A stretch of 12,947 nt of DNA from Fibrobacteraceae bacterium (GTDB taxonomy: Bacteria > Fibrobacterota > Fibrobacteria > Fibrobacterales > Fibrobacteraceae). The notes below the pieces were generated by a model, which searched no databases, had not been told where the DNA came from, and saw only the letters and a program-made list of their open reading frames with translations. The stretch spans positions 1-12,947 of the forward strand of contig JALNVO010000054.1 of the NCBI GenBank assembly GCA_023231365.1. The letters are read 5' to 3'. This document shows positions 12,867 through 12,947 of the stretch, in pieces; the first letter of the stretch is position 1; every line of letters begins with the position of its first letter. The translations under genes were made by a program, and so were the position numbers.

Positions 12867-12947
12867 ATGAATAATAGCAATAATCACACGCTGGCCCATA
12901 CGACGTGGAATTGCAAGTATCATATCGTTTTCGCCCCCAAGTTCAGG
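12867..12947 (+). CDS. tnpA: IS200/IS605-family transposase TnpA, first 27 codons
   Basis: The frame MNNSNNHTLAHTTWNCKYHI followed by VFAPKFR runs open to the window end. The phrase LAHTxWNCKYHIVFAPKxR is the typical N-terminus of IS200-group Y1 transposases, small (~150 aa) enzymes that nick single-stranded DNA through a tyrosine and an HUH metal site. The catalytic residues lie downstream, outside the window, so intactness cannot be judged. AAAGGA at 12855-12860 is a good ribosome binding site six bases before the ATG, in a leader that can fold over it. Confidence 0.9.
   Translation, partial: MNNSNNHTLAHTTWNCKYHIVFAPKFR

Larger units (their letters stand above)
12655..12947 (+). mobile_element. 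IS200/IS605-family insertion sequence, left end and start of tnpA (continues beyond window)
   Basis: The transposase N-terminus identifies an IS200-group element of the HUH/Y1 transposase class, which moves as single-stranded DNA and has subterminal hairpins instead of terminal inverted repeats. The imperfect palindrome at 12663-12683 fits the left-end hairpin, and a ~180-base structured leader separates it from tnpA, as in IS200. The exact left boundary is not determined; 12655 is approximate. The right end and any tnpB lie outside the window. Confidence 0.65.

Noticed and set aside
1..12947. CRISPR array, tRNA or rRNA genes
   Set aside because: No regularly spaced direct repeats, cloverleaf-like segments or conserved rRNA blocks were visible on either strand.

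Overview
This window looks like chromosomal DNA from a member of the Fibrobacteres (Fibrobacter-like). I infer this from the run of lipoproteins with Ser-rich linkers, a SUMF1/FGE-sulfatase-domain lipoprotein, a large exported protein ending in a YPNP-type C-terminal secretion tail (type IX-like), and a diderm TPR/LolB-like lipoprotein pair. No rRNA or marker tree is available here, so the taxon is only an inference. All genes I accept lie on the + strand.

Layout. Bases 1-266 hold the end of an AT-rich HigA-type antitoxin gene cut by the window edge. Bases 267-658 are intergenic. The first ~130 bases of that gap are strikingly GC-rich (about 72% by my count, against about 36% in the antitoxin gene) and hold a bulged inverted repeat. 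Bases 659-12088 are nine tightly packed genes: purA, a Crp/Fnr-type regulator, an orphan PASTA membrane protein, a TPR lipoprotein, a LolB-like lipoprotein, a large M6-peptidase-like exported protein, a SUMF1-domain lipoprotein, an NlpE-like lipoprotein and a TrmA/RlmD-superfamily RNA methyltransferase. The largest gap in this run is 22 bases and three junctions overlap by 4 bases, so it is probably one operon. Bases 12124-12534 hold an orphan ORF that resembles a fragment of a surface protein. From about 12655 to the end is the left end and the first 27 codons of an IS200/IS605-family tnpA.

How the genes fit together. purA and the methyltransferase are housekeeping genes that bracket an envelope cluster. 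The TPR and LolB-like pair suggests lipoprotein insertion at the outer membrane. The NlpE-like lipoprotein belongs to a family whose E. coli member reports lipoprotein-trafficking stress. The PASTA protein is anchored in the inner membrane and may touch peptidoglycan. The Crp-type regulator has a recognition helix almost identical to that of E. coli CRP and could control the set.

The most unusual item is the M6-like protein. The fold motifs of the peptidase are kept, but every position of the zinc/catalytic motif HExxHxxGxPD is changed (N, Q, R and N at residues 263, 264, 267 and 273). It therefore reads as a secreted pseudopeptidase joined to FG-GAP-type calcium repeats and a secretion tail.
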